Part shown: positions 26,229 to 35,129 of the stretch, one piece after another | Position numbering within the stretch: the stretch's first letter is position 1 | Layout of the letters: each line of letters opens with the position of its first letter | From: Candidatus Peregrinibacteria bacterium | GTDB lineage: Bacteria > Patescibacteriota > Gracilibacteria > UM-FILTER-43-11 > JACRIE01 | NCBI GenBank assembly: GCA_016220165.1 | Contig: JACRIE010000024.1 | Location: 1-35,626 of the forward strand | Length of the DNA: 35,626 nt | Reading direction: 5' to 3' | The notes under the pieces: generated by a model | Told to the model about the DNA's origin: nothing | Seen by the model: only the letters and a program-made list of their open reading frames with translations | Databases searched by the model: none | Translations under genes and position numbers: made by a program

Positions 26229-26879
26229 TTACTCTTTTGTCCATGCGGGCTGCTCGCTCATTAACTGCTGAGCCAATCCCCTGGCCTCTTCTTTAAGTGT
26301 GCCGTTTTCAATCAAATAATTCATCATCTTTTCCTCTATTTCGTGTCGTGATAACAATCGCCCTTTATCATCTGTACAGTAGCCACAATAAGGATTTTCA
26401 ACCTTCTTTCCTCCTCGTTCTTCTATTTTTGTAAGCGGCATGCCGCAACTCAAACAATGATCAATTTTTACCTCCTGACAAAATGTCAATTGATAGCCAT
26501 CCGGATCTTCTATGGTAAATTCGCGAAGGCCGTAAGGCATGGTTTCGATGTCGTGGATGAATCGCTTGACCCCCTTTGACGTGAGCTGTTTATACAAGGC
26601 GTCCACTCCTTCGATATCAAAATAAAATAGAACCCCTGCTCCTTTTTGGATCTTGTCTAAATCTTTGTGGTAGGCCGGGCTTTCCGGATCCATTTCGCCA
26701 TATTCCAAAAACATCATGCTAAAATGATCCGCATCTCTTTCTTCGTGCACCAGCGTTGCCCAAATGGGATGCTCCTTTTCCGGAAAAATACCTAGCGGCT
26801 TGAAGTCTAAGATATCTATGTAAAATTCTAAAGTCTTTTTGAGATTTTTGACAATAAGGCGCGCGGAAGCGATTTTCAT
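26229..26879 (-). CDS. VOC (glyoxalase-fold) domain fused to a zinc ribbon
   Basis: 216 residues. Residues 1-125 are a VOC-superfamily domain: ARLIVKNLKKTLEFYIDILD at the start and FTIEDPDGYQLTFCQ at the end are typical of glyoxalase/bleomycin-resistance proteins. Residues ~130-165 hold a zinc-ribbon-like CLSCGMPL...NPYCGYC, followed by a helical tail (EEKMMNYLIENGTLKEEARG). Zinc-ribbon proteins of this kind are usually separate small proteins; fusion to a VOC domain is less common (inference). Metal ligands in the VOC part cannot be assigned with certainty. No partner gene indicates the substrate. The gap to pgk is 25 bases, so they may be co-transcribed. Confidence 0.8.
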   Translation of the reverse strand: MKIASARLIVKNLKKTLEFYIDILDFKPLGIFPEKEHPIWATLVHEERDADHFSMMFLEYGEMDPESPAYHKDLDKIQKGAGVLFYFDIEGVDALYKQLTSKGVKRFIHDIETMPYGLREFTIEDPDGYQLTFCQEVKIDHCLSCGMPLTKIEERGGKKVENPYCGYCTDDKGRLLSRHEIEEKMMNYLIENGTLKEEARGLAQQLMSEQPAWTKE

Positions 26880-26880
26880 A

Positions 26881-26965
26881 CAAAAATAGGTTAAAGGTTA
26901 CAGGTTAAAGATTAAAGATTTACGTTAACCTTAAACCTTTAATCATTAATCCTTCATTAAATAAT
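26881..26965. repeat. GGTTAAAG word-repeat inverted element
   Basis: AGGTTAAAGGTTACAGG and GATTAAAGATT on the left face AACCTTAAACCTTTAATC and TTAATCCTT on the right. It lies upstream of the VOC gene on the minus strand and separates it from the plus-strand promoter at 27020. Confidence 0.6.
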
Positions 26966-27019
26966 CTAATAAGCGAACGCATTATAAAGGATGGCCGACA
27001 AGTTTTGTATTCAGTTTGT

Positions 27020-27048
27020 TTGACAATTATTTATAAATATGCTATCAT
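27020..27048 (+). promoter_or_regulatory. Strong promoter with extended -10
   Basis: TTGACA (27020-27025) and TATCAT (27043-27048) are 17 bases apart, with TGC before the -10. This is the closest to consensus promoter in the window. Transcription would start near 27055, some 285 bases upstream of the next confident gene. Confidence 0.7.
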
Positions 27049-27070
27049 ATAATAAATTACGAAAACAAAT

Positions 27071-27226
27071 ATGTATAAACCACCGTAAATCAAAGAATCC
27101 CCTTCTTGTCCGCCTCTGGTGGATGAGCAGGATCCTTTTCGTTACTTTGCCATGCACCATTCCGGTAAACCGATCGCGCTTCGCGTTCTGGTTCACCGTC
27201 AGGTACACGGCAAAGATACCCCCTAA
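27071..27226 (+). pseudogene. Small ORF interrupted by an in-frame TAA, or short leader ORF
   Basis: From ATG 27071 the frame reads MYKPP, then TAA (27086-27088), then continues open to TAA at 27224. The second part ends with DEQDPFRYFAMHHSGKPIAL followed by RVLVHRQVHGKDTP, which looks protein-like. Three readings are possible: a 51-residue gene broken by a nonsense change, a 35-residue protein starting at GTG 27119, or a leader peptide MYKPP controlling the downstream membrane protein. TAA is the normal stop elsewhere in the window, so recoding is unlikely. I do not recognise the family. Confidence 0.35.
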
Positions 27227-27268
27227 TTGCCGCCAAGCTCTTAAGGAAATATCTTTGCATTTTAAAAA

Positions 27269-27338
27269 TACCCTATTTCCTGAAGTGCTTCAAGTAGGGT
27301 AAGAGTTTGACGACATAAGGGATTCTAACTCAATCCTT
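27269..27338 (+). promoter_or_regulatory. Two hairpins immediately before the membrane-protein start
   Basis: TACCCTA...TGAAG-TG-CTTCA...TAGGGTA (27269-27301) forms a two-part stem, and AAGGGATT...AATCCTT (27317-27337) forms a second stem ending one base before the ATG at 27339. The second stem holds AAGGG, a possible Shine-Dalgarno sequence, in its left arm. Translational control is plausible but unproven. The rest of 26966-27338 contains only the promoter and the small ORF. Confidence 0.45.
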
Positions 27339-27986
27339 ATGCGTTTTATTGCCATTGTGGCGCTCACTTGTGTCCTTCTGGGCACAACAGCAGCGATCAA
27401 ATGCTGGAAACGCCTTTCTATGGCGGCCGTTGCCACTTTCATGCTCTATGGAGCCCTGATGGCGCTTCCTTTTATCGGCTTCGAATGGATTTTAGGACAT
27501 ATTGGCCTAATCCTATTCATTCTAGTAGTGTCCCTGGAATTTTTAATACTCTTTTTTGAGGAACATATCCGGCCAATCCATCACCTGATTCATCGAAATC
27601 TGGCCATGCTAGGACTGTGGAGCTATTTCTTTATGGGAATTGGCTTCTCTTACACGGATATTTTGTATACACTCCTGCATACTCATTCTCTTGCCGAAGT
27701 TGTCGCCCGCACGCCCCTTCAAATGATTCTGGCTCCGCTATCGAATTTGGTTCTCTTTATGGTCGTAGGCATTATTTCCATGGAGCACCATGTGTGGCAT
27801 CTCTTGCGCACCTATTCAGAGATCGTATGGGTGGGAGTGTCGCACTTTCTTTTTATTTTACTTTCCCATTATCAACTCGCTCATCTTTTTGTTCCAGTTT
27901 TGGCCATTAACCTCCTGATTATTGACTGGGATTTTTCGATTTTCAGCGCCCACCTCAAAATACTCAAAGATGAATTGAATCTTTGA
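27339..27986 (+). CDS. Polytopic membrane protein of unknown function
   Basis: 215 residues, about six transmembrane segments: near residues 1-20 (RFIAIVALTCVLLGTTAAI), 28-48, 52-72, 86-106, 125-145 and 165-195. A His-rich loop (EEHIRPIHHLIHRN) and the MEHHVWHLLRTY motif are between helices and could bind metal or be structural. I do not recognise the family. The upstream leader is unusually long with a strong promoter and two hairpins. The protein ends 13 bases before the convergent DUF4143 ATPase's stop. Confidence 0.7.
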   Translation: MRFIAIVALTCVLLGTTAAIKCWKRLSMAAVATFMLYGALMALPFIGFEWILGHIGLILFILVVSLEFLILFFEEHIRPIHHLIHRNLAMLGLWSYFFMGIGFSYTDILYTLLHTHSLAEVVARTPLQMILAPLSNLVLFMVVGIISMEHHVWHLLRTYSEIVWVGVSHFLFILLSHYQLAHLFVPVLAINLLIIDWDFSIFSAHLKILKDELNL

Positions 27987-27999
27987 GTGGTGATCCCGT

Positions 28000-29130
28000 C
28001 TAAGTTTCTAAAAAATTTTCAAAATTATTCCTGTTCACCGTTTTCCAGGTCGAGTTGGGGTAAAGATCATGAAAGACGGCCGGAGAAGCCGATTTTTTTC
28101 CCCCCCATTTGAAGCCAAACGCTTCCATGCTTCCGCCTTTTTCAATAATGAAGTCGACCTCCTGCTGTTGCCACGTCCTCCAAAAATAAAAATTGGCGAA
28201 CTGTCTTTTGTTGGAGGTATTTTTAATTTTTTCCATGACACAAAAATTTTCCCATAATCCGCCAACATCCTGACGTATGCCAAGAGGATTAAAGTTCCGA
28301 ATCAGTGCGTTTCTTATGCCTAAATCATAAAAATAAATTTTTCTTGATTTTGATATTTCCGTGCGTCGGTTGCGGCTAAGGGCCGGCAACTTTTTGATCA
28401 CAAAAATTTTTTCCAACAAATCGATATAGCGCTGCACCGTTTTTATGTCGATTCCAATCCCGCGCGAAAGCTCGCTGTAGGAAACCTCGCTTCCTATTTG
28501 GAGGGCGAGCATCTGGAGCAGCCTGGTGAGCGCGTCCGAATTTTTAATCTCCTGGTAAGCCAATATGTCTTTAAAAAGATAGGAGGTTTTTATCTCTTCA
28601 ATCAGCTCCTGGTTGGCGGATTCGGGGCTAAGATAAATGTCCGGATACAGCCCGTATATCATCATTCTTTCCAATTTGCGCTTGGCCTCGATTCCCCCTT
28701 CATGCATCGATATTTCCTTATAAGAAAGCGGAAAAAGTTCGAATTCATATTTTCTTCCGGTCAGCGGTTCCACAAAACTGTTCGCCAAATCGAAACTGGA
28801 TGATCCTGTGGCGATGATTTGCAGTTTTGGGTAGGTGTCAACGAGCAATTTGATGCTTTTGCCGATGTTTACGATATTTTGCGCCTCATCCAGCACAACC
28901 AGGTTCGTATTGCCGATAAAATCTTTCAGCTCGGTGGCAGTCTTATTGGTCAAAGCATCTTTTACGTCCGGGTTGTCGCACAAAAAGTATTTCCCTTTTT
29001 TGTACCGGGAAAGCAATTTTTTACAGAGCGTTGTCTTGCCAGCGCGCCGTGGGCCGTAGAGCACTATTGCTTTCCCCTTAAACAGTCTTGCGGCTATTTT
29101 CCCGGCGAGCGTTCTTTCTATCTGTTCCAT
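28000..29130 (-). CDS. AAA ATPase with DUF4143 domain
   Basis: 376 residues. N-terminal AAA_14-type ATPase with Walker A GPRRAGKTT (residues ~25-33), Walker B LVVLDEAQN and a sensor-like ATGSSSFDL; C-terminal DUF4143 with a winged-helix-like part (YSELSRGIGIDIKTVQRYID) and the nuclease-like EVDFIIEKGG. Family members are widespread, often in variable regions, with no settled function. The promoter's TATAAT is in the loop of a 15-bp inverted repeat, suggesting autoregulation through the winged helix (inference). Upstream neighbour is the 5S gene on the same strand, separated by a terminator. Confidence 0.88.
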   Translation of the reverse strand: MEQIERTLAGKIAARLFKGKAIVLYGPRRAGKTTLCKKLLSRYKKGKYFLCDNPDVKDALTNKTATELKDFIGNTNLVVLDEAQNIVNIGKSIKLLVDTYPKLQIIATGSSSFDLANSFVEPLTGRKYEFELFPLSYKEISMHEGGIEAKRKLERMMIYGLYPDIYLSPESANQELIEEIKTSYLFKDILAYQEIKNSDALTRLLQMLALQIGSEVSYSELSRGIGIDIKTVQRYIDLLEKIFVIKKLPALSRNRRTEISKSRKIYFYDLGIRNALIRNFNPLGIRQDVGGLWENFCVMEKIKNTSNKRQFANFYFWRTWQQQEVDFIIEKGGSMEAFGFKWGGKKSASPAVFHDLYPNSTWKTVNRNNFENFLET

Positions 29131-29140
29131 GGCATATTTT

Positions 29141-29175
29141 TAACTCCACTAAATTATATCAATTTGGTGGAGTTA
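29141..29175 (-). promoter_or_regulatory. Inverted repeat around the ATPase -10 (possible operator)
   Basis: The arms 29141-29155 and 29161-29175 (TAACTCCAC...GTGGAGTTA) pair over 15 bases with one wobble. On the minus strand TATAAT (29158-29153) sits at the inner edge of the repeat, 23 bases upstream of the ATG. A repressor bound here would block the promoter. Confidence 0.55.
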
Positions 29176-29190
29176 AGTCTAGTAAATAAT

Positions 29191-29225
29191 AAGTCTAATT
29201 ATGGCGAAACTGCCGTAATTAGACT
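29191..29225. repeat. Second inverted repeat upstream of the ATPase
   Basis: AAGTCTAATTA (29191-29201) pairs with TAATTAGACTT (29215-29225), with inner GGC/GCC pairs around GAAACT. AAGTCTA also occurs at 29175-29181, near the operator-like repeat. Role unknown. Confidence 0.6.
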
Positions 29226-29254
29226 TAAATTGTATTTTAACTCCCGGTGTAGCT

Positions 29255-29290
29255 TAAAAAACCTCACCATATCAAGGTGGGGGGGCTTTT
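29255..29290 (-). terminator. Terminator of the 23S-5S unit
   Basis: CCTCACC (29262-29268) and GGTGGGG (29276-29282) form a 7-bp stem with one wobble around ATATCAA. On the minus strand it is followed by a run of six T. The plus strand also has a T-rich flank. Confidence 0.7.
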
Positions 29291-29310
29291 TATTTTCAAA
29301 TGAAGCCATA

Positions 29311-29430
29311 GTCCTGGCGTCGACCTACTCTCCCGAGAACAAAGTTCTCAGTACCATCGGCGATGATGAGCTTAACTTCTGAGTTCGGGATGGGATCAGG
29401 TGTGACCTCATCTCTATAAACGCCAAGACT
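29311..29430 (-). rRNA. rrf: 5S rRNA
   Basis: The minus strand reads GATCCCATCCCGAACTCAG and AAGTTAAGC, diagnostic 5S sequences, between ends that pair (TTGGCG / CGCCAG). The mature terminal stem is extended by a perfect 12-bp inverted repeat, 29302-29313 with 29427-29438, which is probably a precursor processing stem. About 155 bases separate it from the 23S 3' end. Confidence 0.95.
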
Positions 29431-29438
29431 ATGGCTTC

Positions 29439-29593
29439 ATAGTCTTTTAAATTCGCCATGCTTTTCTCTTTCCTCAATAGGGCCCCGCTTAGCGGGGCTT
29501 GCTACTTTATGGATTTATCTTCGTAAATCGCTAGTTAGCGCCCTTCGACCCTTCGATAAACTCAGGGCTCAGGGCAGGCTCGCATTAATTTTT
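29439..29593 (-). other. 23S-5S spacer with hairpin and processing-stem half
   Basis: No gene. It holds a perfect hairpin GCCCCGC-TTA-GCGGGGC (29482-29498). Bases 29512-29537 are complementary at 23 of 26 positions to 34097-34122 in the 23S leader, so the two should form the stem from which pre-23S is cut. Confidence 0.7.
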
Positions 29594-29711
29594 TATTAAG
29601 TCGATTGGTCGTTAGTACATCTCAGCTCCACCCGTTACCGGGCTTCCACTTGATGCCTATCAACGTAGTAGTCTTCTACGGACCTATAGGGAAAATTGTC
29701 TTGAGGATGGT

Positions 29712-29746
<35 letters not shown>

Positions 29747-29950
29747 AAATATAGCTACCCAGCGGTGCCGTTGACACGACAGCTGGTACACCAGAGATTT
29801 GTCCATTCCGGTCCTCTCGTACTAGGAACAGCTCCTCTCAATTTTCCTACAACTACGGAAGATATAGGCCAAACTGTCTCACGACGTTTTGAACCCAGCT
29901 CGCGTACCGCTTTAATTGGCGAACAGCCAAACCCTTGGGAGCTTCTCCAC

Positions 29951-29991
<41 letters not shown>

Positions 29992-30551
29992 CCGTCGCTG
30001 TGAGCGCTTGGGCGCGATCAGCCTGTTATCCCCGGCGTAACTTTTATCCGTTGAGCGACACCCCACCCACTTGGTCGTACGGTTAAATAAATAACTGTAC
30101 AGGATGCCGGATCACTTTCGCCTGCTTTCGCATCTGCTCGGGTCGTTGCCCTTGCAGTTAAGCCCGCTTATGCGAATACACTATCGGCCTGATTTCCATC
30201 CAGGCCTAGCGGACCATTGCGCGCCTCCGTTACTCTTTAGGAGGCAACCGCCCCAGTTAAACTACCCACCAAACACTGTTTTCTCTCCCGATTAGGGAGA
30301 GAGTTAGAATCAAAATAAAACAAGAGTGGTATTTCAAGGACGACTCCATCCCGACTGGCGTCGGGACTTCAAAGTCTCCCACCTATCCTACACAAACCAT
30401 ATCTCGATTCAATGTCAGGATATAGTAAAGCTGCACGGGGTCTTTTCGTCTTTCCGTAGTTAATCGGCATTTTTACCGATTTTGCAATTTCACCGAGTCT
30501 AGCATTGAGACAGTCTCCAGATCATTGTACCATTCGTGCGGGTCGGAACTT

Positions 30552-31332
<781 letters not shown>

Positions 31333-32224
31333 AGGGCTTAGATTCAAGGCGTAAACCTCTCCTCGTGACCTTCTGGCACTGGGCAGGCATCAGCCCCTAT
31401 ACTTCAGCTTGCGCTTTAGCAGAGACCTGTGTTTTTGGTAAACAGTTGCCTGGAGTCTTTAGCTGCGACCTAAACCGAAGCTTGCGCCTGGTTCAGGTAG
31501 TCCTTATACCGAAGTTACGGACTCTGTTTTGCCGAGTTCCTTAATGCTAGTTGTCTCGAACACCTTAGAATATTCATCCCGTCCACCGGAGTTGGTTTGC
31601 GGTACGGTCAATAAAGTTCCTCGCTAGAAGATTTTCTAGTCAACTTGGGTCATTCGAATCATCCACCTCGCGGCGGATATTTTGCGTCGCGCATCAGATA
31701 CGAATCCGCGCGGATTTGCCTACGCGGATATGATCCTAATCGCTTACACCAACCATGTTCAATGGGTTGGCCCGAATTACCATGTCGCGTCCCTCCTTTG
31801 CTAGCTCGTCCCGACTAGTCCCGAAATCCATTCTATAAAACCGAAGTTCTATTAAAAAGAGATCAGGCATTCATCGAGGTTCGCTTGGACGGAACCTCAT
31901 TGGTGCAGGAATATTAACCTGCTGTCCATCGACTACGCCTTTCGGCCTCGCCTTAGGACCGACTAACCCCACGCCGATTATCGTTGCGTGGGAAACCTTG
32001 GACTTACGGTGTCCCGATTTTTCATCGGGATTATCGTTACTCATTCCAACATTCTCACTTCCTGCCGCTCCACCACACTTTCCAGTACGGCTTCGCTGCA
32101 ACAGGAACGCTCTCCTACCCCCCCTGTACCGTAAAGGTTCAGGGAGTCGCTGCTTCGGTTATAGGTTTGAGCCCCGTTATATTTTCGGCGCAAAATCACC
32201 CTGTACCATTACGGTACAGAGGTA

Positions 32225-32255
<31 letters not shown>

Positions 32256-32684
32256 AATGGCTGCTTCTAAGCCAACCTCCTGGTTGTCTGAGTAATTTCA
32301 CATCCTTTACCACTTAACCTATATTGGGGACCTTAGCAGACGATCGGGGCTGTTCCCCTCATGACCGTGGCACTTAGCTGTCACGGTCTGACTCCCGAGA
32401 TAAGAAACAACGGTATTAGAAGTTTGTTAAGGTTTGGTAGGCTTATTTCGCCCCCTAGCCTTTACAGTGCTCTACCCCCGTCGCTCATTTACTCGAGGCT
32501 AGCCCAAAAGCTATATCGGAGAGAACCAGCTATCTCTGAGTTCGATTGGCATTTCACCTTCTATCCACAGATCATCCCCTACTCTTGCAGCAGTAGTGGG
32601 TACGGCCCTCCATCCCGCTTTCGCGGGACTTCAGCCTGCCCATGGATAGCTCACTCAGTTTCGGGTCTAGTGTATCTGACTCTT

Positions 32685-33217
32685 CTGGTAACTACTTTCC
32701 AGTTGCTACGATGGCATTTTACTTAAACGGCCACGGCCTCTTTAACAGAGGTTTTAGTGGCTACTTCCTCAGCCTGTTTTGGCTGAGCGGATTCCGAAGA
32801 GGAACTGACCGAACGCATCAGGGTATAGATCTGCTTCGCGCAGGTTTCATATTCCTGAAAATATTGGTCGTATTCCTCGGGTGGGAAGTTGCGGATATCC
32901 TTCATGAATTCGAGATCCATGAGGATGCGATGGGTTGAATCCCATGCGCGATAAAGAGCGAATCGTTTGGCCTTGGGGGATACCCGATTGAACCCATCCG
33001 CAATATAACCGATCACCTCGCGCGATTCCCTGCGGAGATGATTTGCCAGCGTAAAATCTATTTCCTGGATCCTTTGTTTTAATAAAAGATGCAGGTCGAT
33101 TGCTAATTTATAAGCCCGTTGATATACTTTTAAGTCTTTGTAAGTCATAAAAATTTAATTAAATTCTAAAAATTCGTTTAAATACCAAAAATGTAGCAAC
33201 CAGAAAGTAGTTACCAG
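32685..33217 (-). mobile_element. 23S intervening sequence bounded by a 25-nt stem
   Basis: Bases 32685-32709 are complementary to 33193-33217 except at two positions, forming a long stem that could be cut by RNase III, leaving a fragmented but functional 23S. The element is within the 5' third of the 23S, roughly E. coli position 650 by reading flanking sequence. It encodes an S23-type protein. Such IVSs are known in Leptospira, Coxiella and others; the relation here is by architecture. Confidence 0.8.
32723..33148 (-). CDS. Four-helix-bundle protein of 23S intervening sequence (S23 family)
   Basis: 141 residues. The start TYKDLKVYQRAYKLAIDLH, the NHLRRESREVIGYIADGFNR block and the YRAWDSTHRILMDLEFMKDI stretch are the S23/IVP four-helix bundle signature. 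The last ~25 residues (SSSESAQPKQAEEVATKT) are a low-complexity tail. Known S23 proteins are found in rRNA IVSs or as free chromosomal genes; the function is not settled. Coded inside the IVS on the rRNA's strand, so it must be translated from the pre-rRNA or the excised piece. Confidence 0.9.
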   Translation of the reverse strand: MTYKDLKVYQRAYKLAIDLHLLLKQRIQEIDFTLANHLRRESREVIGYIADGFNRVSPKAKRFALYRAWDSTHRILMDLEFMKDIRNFPPEEYDQYFQEYETCAKQIYTLMRSVSSSSESAQPKQAEEVATKTSVKEAVAV

Positions 33218-33630
33218 AACGCGCTGTTCGCACTCGCTTTCGCTACGGCTCCGGGTTTTAACCCCTTAACCTAGCCAGATACAGCTAACTCGTTGGATCG
33301 TTCTACAAAAAGCACGCCGTCACCCCGCAACAAGTGCGGGGCTCCGACCCTTTTTAAGCACATAATTTCAGAGTCTATTTCATCCCCCTTCCTGGGGTAC
33401 TTTTCACCTTTCCCTCGCGGTACTAGTTCACTATCGATCACCTAGCTTATTTAGCCTTGGAAGGTGGTCCTCCCGGATTCAAGCCGGATTTCACGTGTCC
33501 GACCCTACTTAGGATACTCCTAAGTTTTCACTTCTATTTTGCCTACGGGGTTATTACCCTCTATGACGGTCCTTTCCAGGTTCCTTCGGCTATAAAAATA
33601 AAAACTATATCGGAGTCCTACAACCCCCAA

Positions 33631-33742
33631 CCGCTCCTCGCTACGCTCGTCGCGGAATTTCTAATGACTAATTTCTAATTCCTAAATTTGAAAATTGGAA
33701 ATTTGAAATTGGAAATTCCGTTCTGAACGCAGTGAGGAACGG
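33631..33742 (-). repeat. Word-repeat inverted expansion inside 23S
   Basis: Outer arms CCGCTCCTCGCTACGCTCG (33631-33649) and its approximate complement at 33718-33742 enclose variants of AATTTCTAATGAC and AAATTTGAAAATTGG. The expansion falls in the region equal to roughly E. coli 280-340, between two conserved segments. The inner words are the same as in the intergenic element at 4270-4459 and 9930-10040. Confidence 0.7.
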
Positions 33743-34039
33743 TCAGGTTTAGGCTATTCCCGTTTCGCTCGCCACTACTCAGGGAATCTCGTTTGATTTC
33801 TTGTCCTTGGTTACTAAGATGTTTCAGTTCGCCAAGTTTTCTCTGCTCCGCCTATAAATTCAGCGGAGAGTATCCCGACATAACTCGGGATGGGTTCACC
33901 CATTCGGAAATCTCCGGGTCAAAGCCTGTATAACGGCTCACCGAAGCTTATCGCAGTTTACCACGTCCTTCATCGAAGCTAAGTGTCAAGGCATCCATTG
34001 TGTGCTTTTGAGTAACTTAATAATAATTAATGTAAGATA

Positions 34040-34122
34040 CCCTGAACCGATCCCGTGAACTAGGCTTACGCCCAGTTCATGATCTGGTTCAGGGGATAAC
34101 TAGCGATTTATAAGGATAAATC
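34040..34122 (-). promoter_or_regulatory. 23S leader: hairpin and processing-stem half
   Basis: A long imperfect hairpin has CCCTGAACC (34040-34048) pairing with GGTTCAGGG (34086-34094). Next to it, 34097-34122 pairs with the 3' trailer 29512-29537, defining the pre-23S processing stem. Confidence 0.65.
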
Positions 34123-34200
34123 ACTCGTTTCTCGGAAAAAAAATTGCATGGCCCTGTGGTGTGAAAGATCAATCTCCGCCTCGGCGGGATTCGCCAAGCG

Positions 34201-34231
34201 AAAAAAAAGGGTGGGCTTTACGCACACCCTT
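34201..34231 (-). terminator. Terminator-like hairpin inside the 23S leader
   Basis: On the minus strand AGGGTG...CACCCT with inner GC pairs is followed by eight T. It looks like a complete intrinsic terminator, placed between the promoter at 34318 and the 23S gene. It may end a ~110-nt RNA or be read through by rRNA antitermination. Confidence 0.6.
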
Positions 34232-34317
34232 CAACCTAAAGCAAGCGCTTTAAATTTAAGGATGGGCGGAAAAAAGAAGAAAATGCATAGGGAACATTTA
34301 ATCCAAAATGCGTTCCT

Positions 34318-34345
34318 ATTTTAGGTATCTATAATAAAAAGTCAA
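34318..34345 (-). promoter_or_regulatory. Likely rRNA promoter
   Basis: On the minus strand TTGACT (34345-34340) and TAAAAT (34323-34318) are 16 bases apart. Start would be near 34310. Between this and the 23S are a GGAAC/GTTCC hairpin, the terminator-like hairpin and a GC-rich stem at about 34178-34198. Confidence 0.6.
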
Positions 34346-34378
34346 GAAGAACTTTTACGATTTTTTATTATGAGATTC

Positions 34379-34406
34379 TAGCCCCGCCTAGGCGGGGCTA
34401 TTTTTT
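34379..34406 (+). terminator. Perfect palindrome with T-run overlapping a stop codon
   Basis: A 22-nt perfect palindrome (34379-34400) with core GCCCCGCCTAGGCGGGGC is followed on plus by six T. Its last three bases are the stop of the minus-strand gene. As a terminator it points towards plus, although no plus gene lies upstream, so its direction is odd. Confidence 0.55.
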
Positions 34407-34640
34407 GATGACAAACAGATCGGAAAGTGGCTTTAATAAAAACCCCAAGGTTCCGGTCATGATCATTAAAGAGGCTAGAAAAAGCCCTAATCCGAAGAGC
34501 AGCAGAGCGGTATACGTCCCCCCGGGCCCCAGTCTCCTTTCGGCCCAGTCGATCTGCCCCATAAAGCGCCGGATTGGGATCCGATACACCACGATAAAAA
34601 AGCTAAATAGGATGCCGATGATTCCGATGATAATCTCCAT
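34398..34640 (-). CDS. Small two-helix membrane protein
   Basis: 80 residues from ATG 34640; the upstream in-frame ATG at 34676 is less likely because MEIIIGIIGILFSFFIVVYR starts directly with a membrane helix. Two transmembrane segments (residues ~2-20 and ~45-68) flank a conserved-looking loop QIDWAERRLGPGGTYTAL. I do not know a named family. It is divergent from the following gene, with about 100 bases between starts, and lies just upstream of the rRNA promoter. Confidence 0.65.
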   Translation of the reverse strand: MEIIIGIIGILFSFFIVVYRIPIRRFMGQIDWAERRLGPGGTYTALLLFGLGLFLASLMIMTGTLGFLLKPLSDLFVIKK

Positions 34641-34741
34641 GGTCTTTATTGTACTCAAACCTCGAGGGCTGTCCACTTTTTGCCTTTCCCCTTGTTTGGG
34701 CGTACAATGAGCCTAAATTTATAATTAAAATAAAAAAATTT

Positions 34742-35128
34742 ATGGAAAATGCTCTTAATCTCATGGCAATCCTTGGGCCTGTTTTTGTCGTTCTCGGGAT
34801 TTCTATGATTGTCTACGTCAAACCGTGGCTTGAACTTATCAAAGAATGTGAAAAAAACCACTACTCCCTGATCTGTGGCGCCCTTATGGGCTTGATTTTA
34901 GGCCTTATCATGATCCGACTGTACAATGTCTGGGAATGGAATAAATACCTCCTGGTTACAATCCTCGGATGGCTGGCATTCTTAAAAGGAGTCTTTTATT
35001 TCCTCATGCCCGGAAAAATGATCAAGACCGTCATCCGCTGGCATGAATCCGCTCCCGTCATTACCCTTCATGGCGTGGCTGCGTTGGCCCTGGGTCTTTA
35101 TCTCAGCTACGTCGCCTACCTGGTCTAA
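34742..35128 (+). CDS. Small polytopic membrane protein
   Basis: 128 residues from ATG 34742; the earlier start at 34649 overlaps the divergent gene and adds implausible sequence. Four transmembrane segments: residues ~5-25 (LMAILGPVFVVLGISMIVYV), ~43-63, ~70-92 and ~106-127. No motif suggests a function. The stop is 1 base from the end of the convergent gene at 35130. Confidence 0.65.
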   Translation: MENALNLMAILGPVFVVLGISMIVYVKPWLELIKECEKNHYSLICGALMGLILGLIMIRLYNVWEWNKYLLVTILGWLAFLKGVFYFLMPGKMIKTVIRWHESAPVITLHGVAALALGLYLSYVAYLV

Positions 35129-35129
35129 G

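Noticed and set aside
27086-27088. Stop-codon recoding (TAA read as amino acid) in the small ORF
   Set aside because: TAA and TGA both act as normal stops for confident genes here (for example TGA in murI and proA, TAA in pgk), so an alternative code is not supported.
27011-27208. Minus-strand 65-codon frame over the strong promoter
   Set aside because: No motif; it crosses the TTGACA/TATCAT promoter and opposes a more protein-like plus frame.
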